A stretch of 64,000 nucleotides of DNA from contig JADKAV010000012.1 of assembly GCA_016719135.1 (NCBI GenBank), forward strand, positions 40,141-104,140, read 5' to 3'. The notes below the pieces were generated by a model. The model saw only the letters and a list, made by a program, of their open reading frames with translations, ran no database searches and had not been told where the DNA came from. This DNA is from Micrococcales bacterium. Lineage in GTDB: Bacteria > Actinomycetota > Actinomycetes > S36-B12 > UBA10799. Position 1 is the first letter of the stretch. Each line of letters starts with the position of its first letter. Of the stretch, positions 62,244 through 64,000 are shown one piece after another. The position numbers and the translations under genes were made by a program.

Positions 62244-64000
62244 CAGTACTCCACCTCCTGCGAGCGGCGACGGATCACGGTGACCTCATCGCGCTGGTTT
62301 CCGGTCGGCCCGAGGTAGTTGAGGAAGAACGACAGCTGGGCGTACCCACCGGCCACGTGCGTCGGTTTGATCAGCAACCGGGTCAGGGAGTTGTGGATAC
62401 CCCCACGCATTCCGGATGTCTCGGTCTTCGGCACATCCACCGTGCGGTCCTTCGCGTGGTACATGAAGACCGTGCCCTTCGGCATCCGGTGGGACACGAT
62501 CGAGCGGGCCACGACCACACCGTTGCGGTTGTACGCCTCGATCCACTCGTTGTCCTTGACCCCGATCGCGTCGGCATCCTCAGGACTCATCCAGATCTCC
62601 GGGCCGCCGCGCGACAACGAGAGCATGAACAGGTTGTCCTGATACTCCGAGTGGATCGACCACTTCGAGTGCGGCGTCAGGTACCGCACCGTGACCTCGC
62701 GGCCTTCGCCGGTGCTCTGGTCTCCGTAGAGCCGGTGCATGTTCAGCGGCGGGCGGAACGTGGGCAGTTGCTCACCGATCTCGGTCATCCAGTCGTGGTC
62801 GAGGAACAGGGACTGCCGCCCGGTCAGCGTGTGCCACGGCTTGAGCCGCTCCACGTTGATCGTGAACGCCGTGTAGCGACGGCCACCGTGCTCACTGCCG
62901 GACCACTCCGGGCTGGTGATGACCGGCACCGGACGGGCCTGGGTGTCGGCGAACGAGATCCGCTTGCCCTCGTTGTCCAACGCCAGGTCGGCCAACTGCT
63001 GGCCGGTGCGCTCCTCCATGTGCCGGAAGCCTTCCACCGCCACCCGGCCGTTCGTGGTGCCGGACAACGTGAGGATCGCCTCGCACGCCTGCGCCGCGGT
63101 CACGATCGCCGGGCGCCCCGCCGCGGGGCCGTCCGGAATCACGCCGTTGAGCTTCTTGAGCAGCTCAACCTCGGGCCCGGTCTTCACCGCGACGCCCTTG
63201 GTGACGGTGCCGACAGTGTCCAGCAGGGGTCCCAGCGCCGACATCTTCGCCCCGATGGCGGTGTAATCGCGTTCGGTGACGATGAACTTCGGTGCCGTCA
63301 CACCCGGAATCAGGTCGACCTCGCCGGTCTTCCAGTCCTTCACCACGCCGCCAGTGACAGCGAGCTCGTCCGCGGTGTCGTGGAACAGCGGGATCGCCAT
63401 GAGATCTTCGACGGTGTCCAAGTGCCCGGGCGCCAGGTCCGACACCTTGCGGCCGAGGTCGCCGAAGATGTCGTAGTCGCTCTTCGTCTCCCATGGCGGG
63501 TCGATCGCCGGGGTGAACGCATGCACGTAGGGGTGCATGTCGGTGCTGGACAGGTCGTGCTTCTCGTACCAGGTCGCCGCCGGCAGCAGGATGTCACCGA
63601 ACAGCCCGGATGAGGTCATCCGGAAGTCGATGCTCACGAGCAGGTCGAGCTTGCCGACCGCCTCATCCTCTCGCCACGTGACGTGGTCGGAGCGATCCGT
63701 GGTCTCCTCGGCCCGTACCGCGTTGCTGGTGCCGAGCAGGTGCTTGAGGAAGTACTCGTTGCCCTTGCTCGAGGACCCGAGCAGGTTCGCCCGCCACAGA
63801 GTCAGCACCCGTGGCCAGTTCTCGGGAGCATCCGGATCCTCGATCGCGAACTTGAGATCGCCGGACAGCAGCTGTTGCTTGACGTACTCCGGCGGGTCGA
63901 TCCCCGCGGCCCGGGCCTCCCGCACGATCTCGATCGGGTTCCGGTTGAAACTGGGGACCGACGGCATCCATCCCGAGCGGGCGGACTGCGCGATCGTGTC
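62243..64000 (-). CDS. narG: Respiratory nitrate reductase alpha subunit, C-terminal part
   Basis: The last 585 codons of an expected 1,200 or more; the frame stays open to the right edge (DTIAQSARSGWMPS). Family stretches are WRANLLGSSSKGNEYFLKHL, FGDILLPAATWYEKHD and STDMHPYVHAFTPAID, typical of the molybdopterin domains, and QRDEVTVIRRRSQEVEY at the C-terminus. It reduces nitrate to nitrite at the Mo-bisMGD centre. The N-terminal Fe-S and Mo ligands are outside the window. Confidence 0.95.
   Translation of the reverse strand, partial: DTIAQSARSGWMPSVPSFNRNPIEIVREARAAGIDPPEYVKQQLLSGDLKFAIEDPDAPENWPRVLTLWRANLLGSSSKGNEYFLKHLLGTSNAVRAEETTDRSDHVTWREDEAVGKLDLLVSIDFRMTSSGLFGDILLPAATWYEKHDLSSTDMHPYVHAFTPAIDPPWETKSDYDIFGDLGRKVSDLAPGHLDTVEDLMAIPLFHDTADELAVTGGVVKDWKTGEVDLIPGVTAPKFIVTERDYTAIGAKMSALGPLLDTVGTVTKGVAVKTGPEVELLKKLNGVIPDGPAAGRPAIVTAAQACEAILTLSGTTNGRVAVEGFRHMEERTGQQLADLALDNEGKRISFADTQARPVPVITSPEWSGSEHGGRRYTAFTINVERLKPWHTLTGRQSLFLDHDWMTEIGEQLPTFRPPLNMHRLYGDQSTGEGREVTVRYLTPHSKWSIHSEYQDNLFMLSLSRGGPEIWMSPEDADAIGVKDNEWIEAYNRNGVVVARSIVSHRMPKGTVFMYHAKDRTVDVPKTETSGMRGGIHNSLTRLLIKPTHVAGGYAQLSFFLNYLGPTGNQRDEVTVIRRRSQEVEY

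Overview
The window is high-GC DNA packed with genes, almost certainly from an actinobacterium (class Actinomycetes). From about 0.2 to 33.5 kb the gene order follows the Mycobacterium tuberculosis stretch Rv3654c-Rv3683: tad pilus genes, ssd, HAD phosphatase, acs, holin-like protein, EphE-like hydrolase, marP, NUDIX, nth, crp, MBL hydrolase, RidA, two ArsA/Get3-like ATPases, whiB4, ponA2 and a metallophosphoesterase. A BldG-like STAS protein and an RsiG-like anti-sigma factor suggest a lineage with Streptomyces-type developmental or motility regulation. No genus can be assigned from the sequence alone.

Layout. (1) 0-4.8 kb: a Flp/Tad pilus operon on the minus strand, preceded by two hairpins with C7 loops. 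(2) 5-8.4 kb: an HAD phosphatase and a methyltransferase/FAD-reductase pair of the kind that makes 10-methyl branched fatty acids. (3) 8.8-26.5 kb: central metabolism, DNA repair and regulation, including acs with a one-base frameshift, nhaA, marP, nth, rsiG, crp, the Get3-like pair and whiB4. (4) 26.7-38.8 kb: ponA2, an HNH (13E12) gene with a tandem repeat made from its own 5' region, a TetR/epimerase pair with a clear operator-promoter, tRNA-Pro, a VapBC-like toxin-antitoxin pair and DNA alkylation repair. (5) 38.9-51.2 kb: an accessory island built round a DUF1269-arylsulfatase fusion, a radical-SAM sulfatase maturase, a DUF2252 protein, DUF6325/SHOCT/DUF7144 envelope-type proteins, an AlpA-TetR fusion regulator and a LuxR/MalT regulator interrupted by an in-frame TGA. 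(6) 51.4-64 kb: asd, then hemerythrin, TehA-like channel, SufR-like regulator, DUF2249 and MOSC proteins, a K+ channel pair, and the nitrate reductase operon narGHJI-ywiC running off the right edge.

How they work together. Tad, Ssd, BldG-like and RsiG-like proteins point to regulated surface structures. Region 6 reads as an anaerobic or nitric-oxide-responsive nitrate respiration block. Region 5 looks like a self-contained sulfatase system with its own cofactor maturation enzyme and regulators, and is the best candidate for an undescribed system. Further unusual items are an identical-arm hairpin found twice 49 kb apart, a mirror-symmetric array of six 19-nt units between convergent genes, and a 28-codon ORF that exactly bridges narG and narH.
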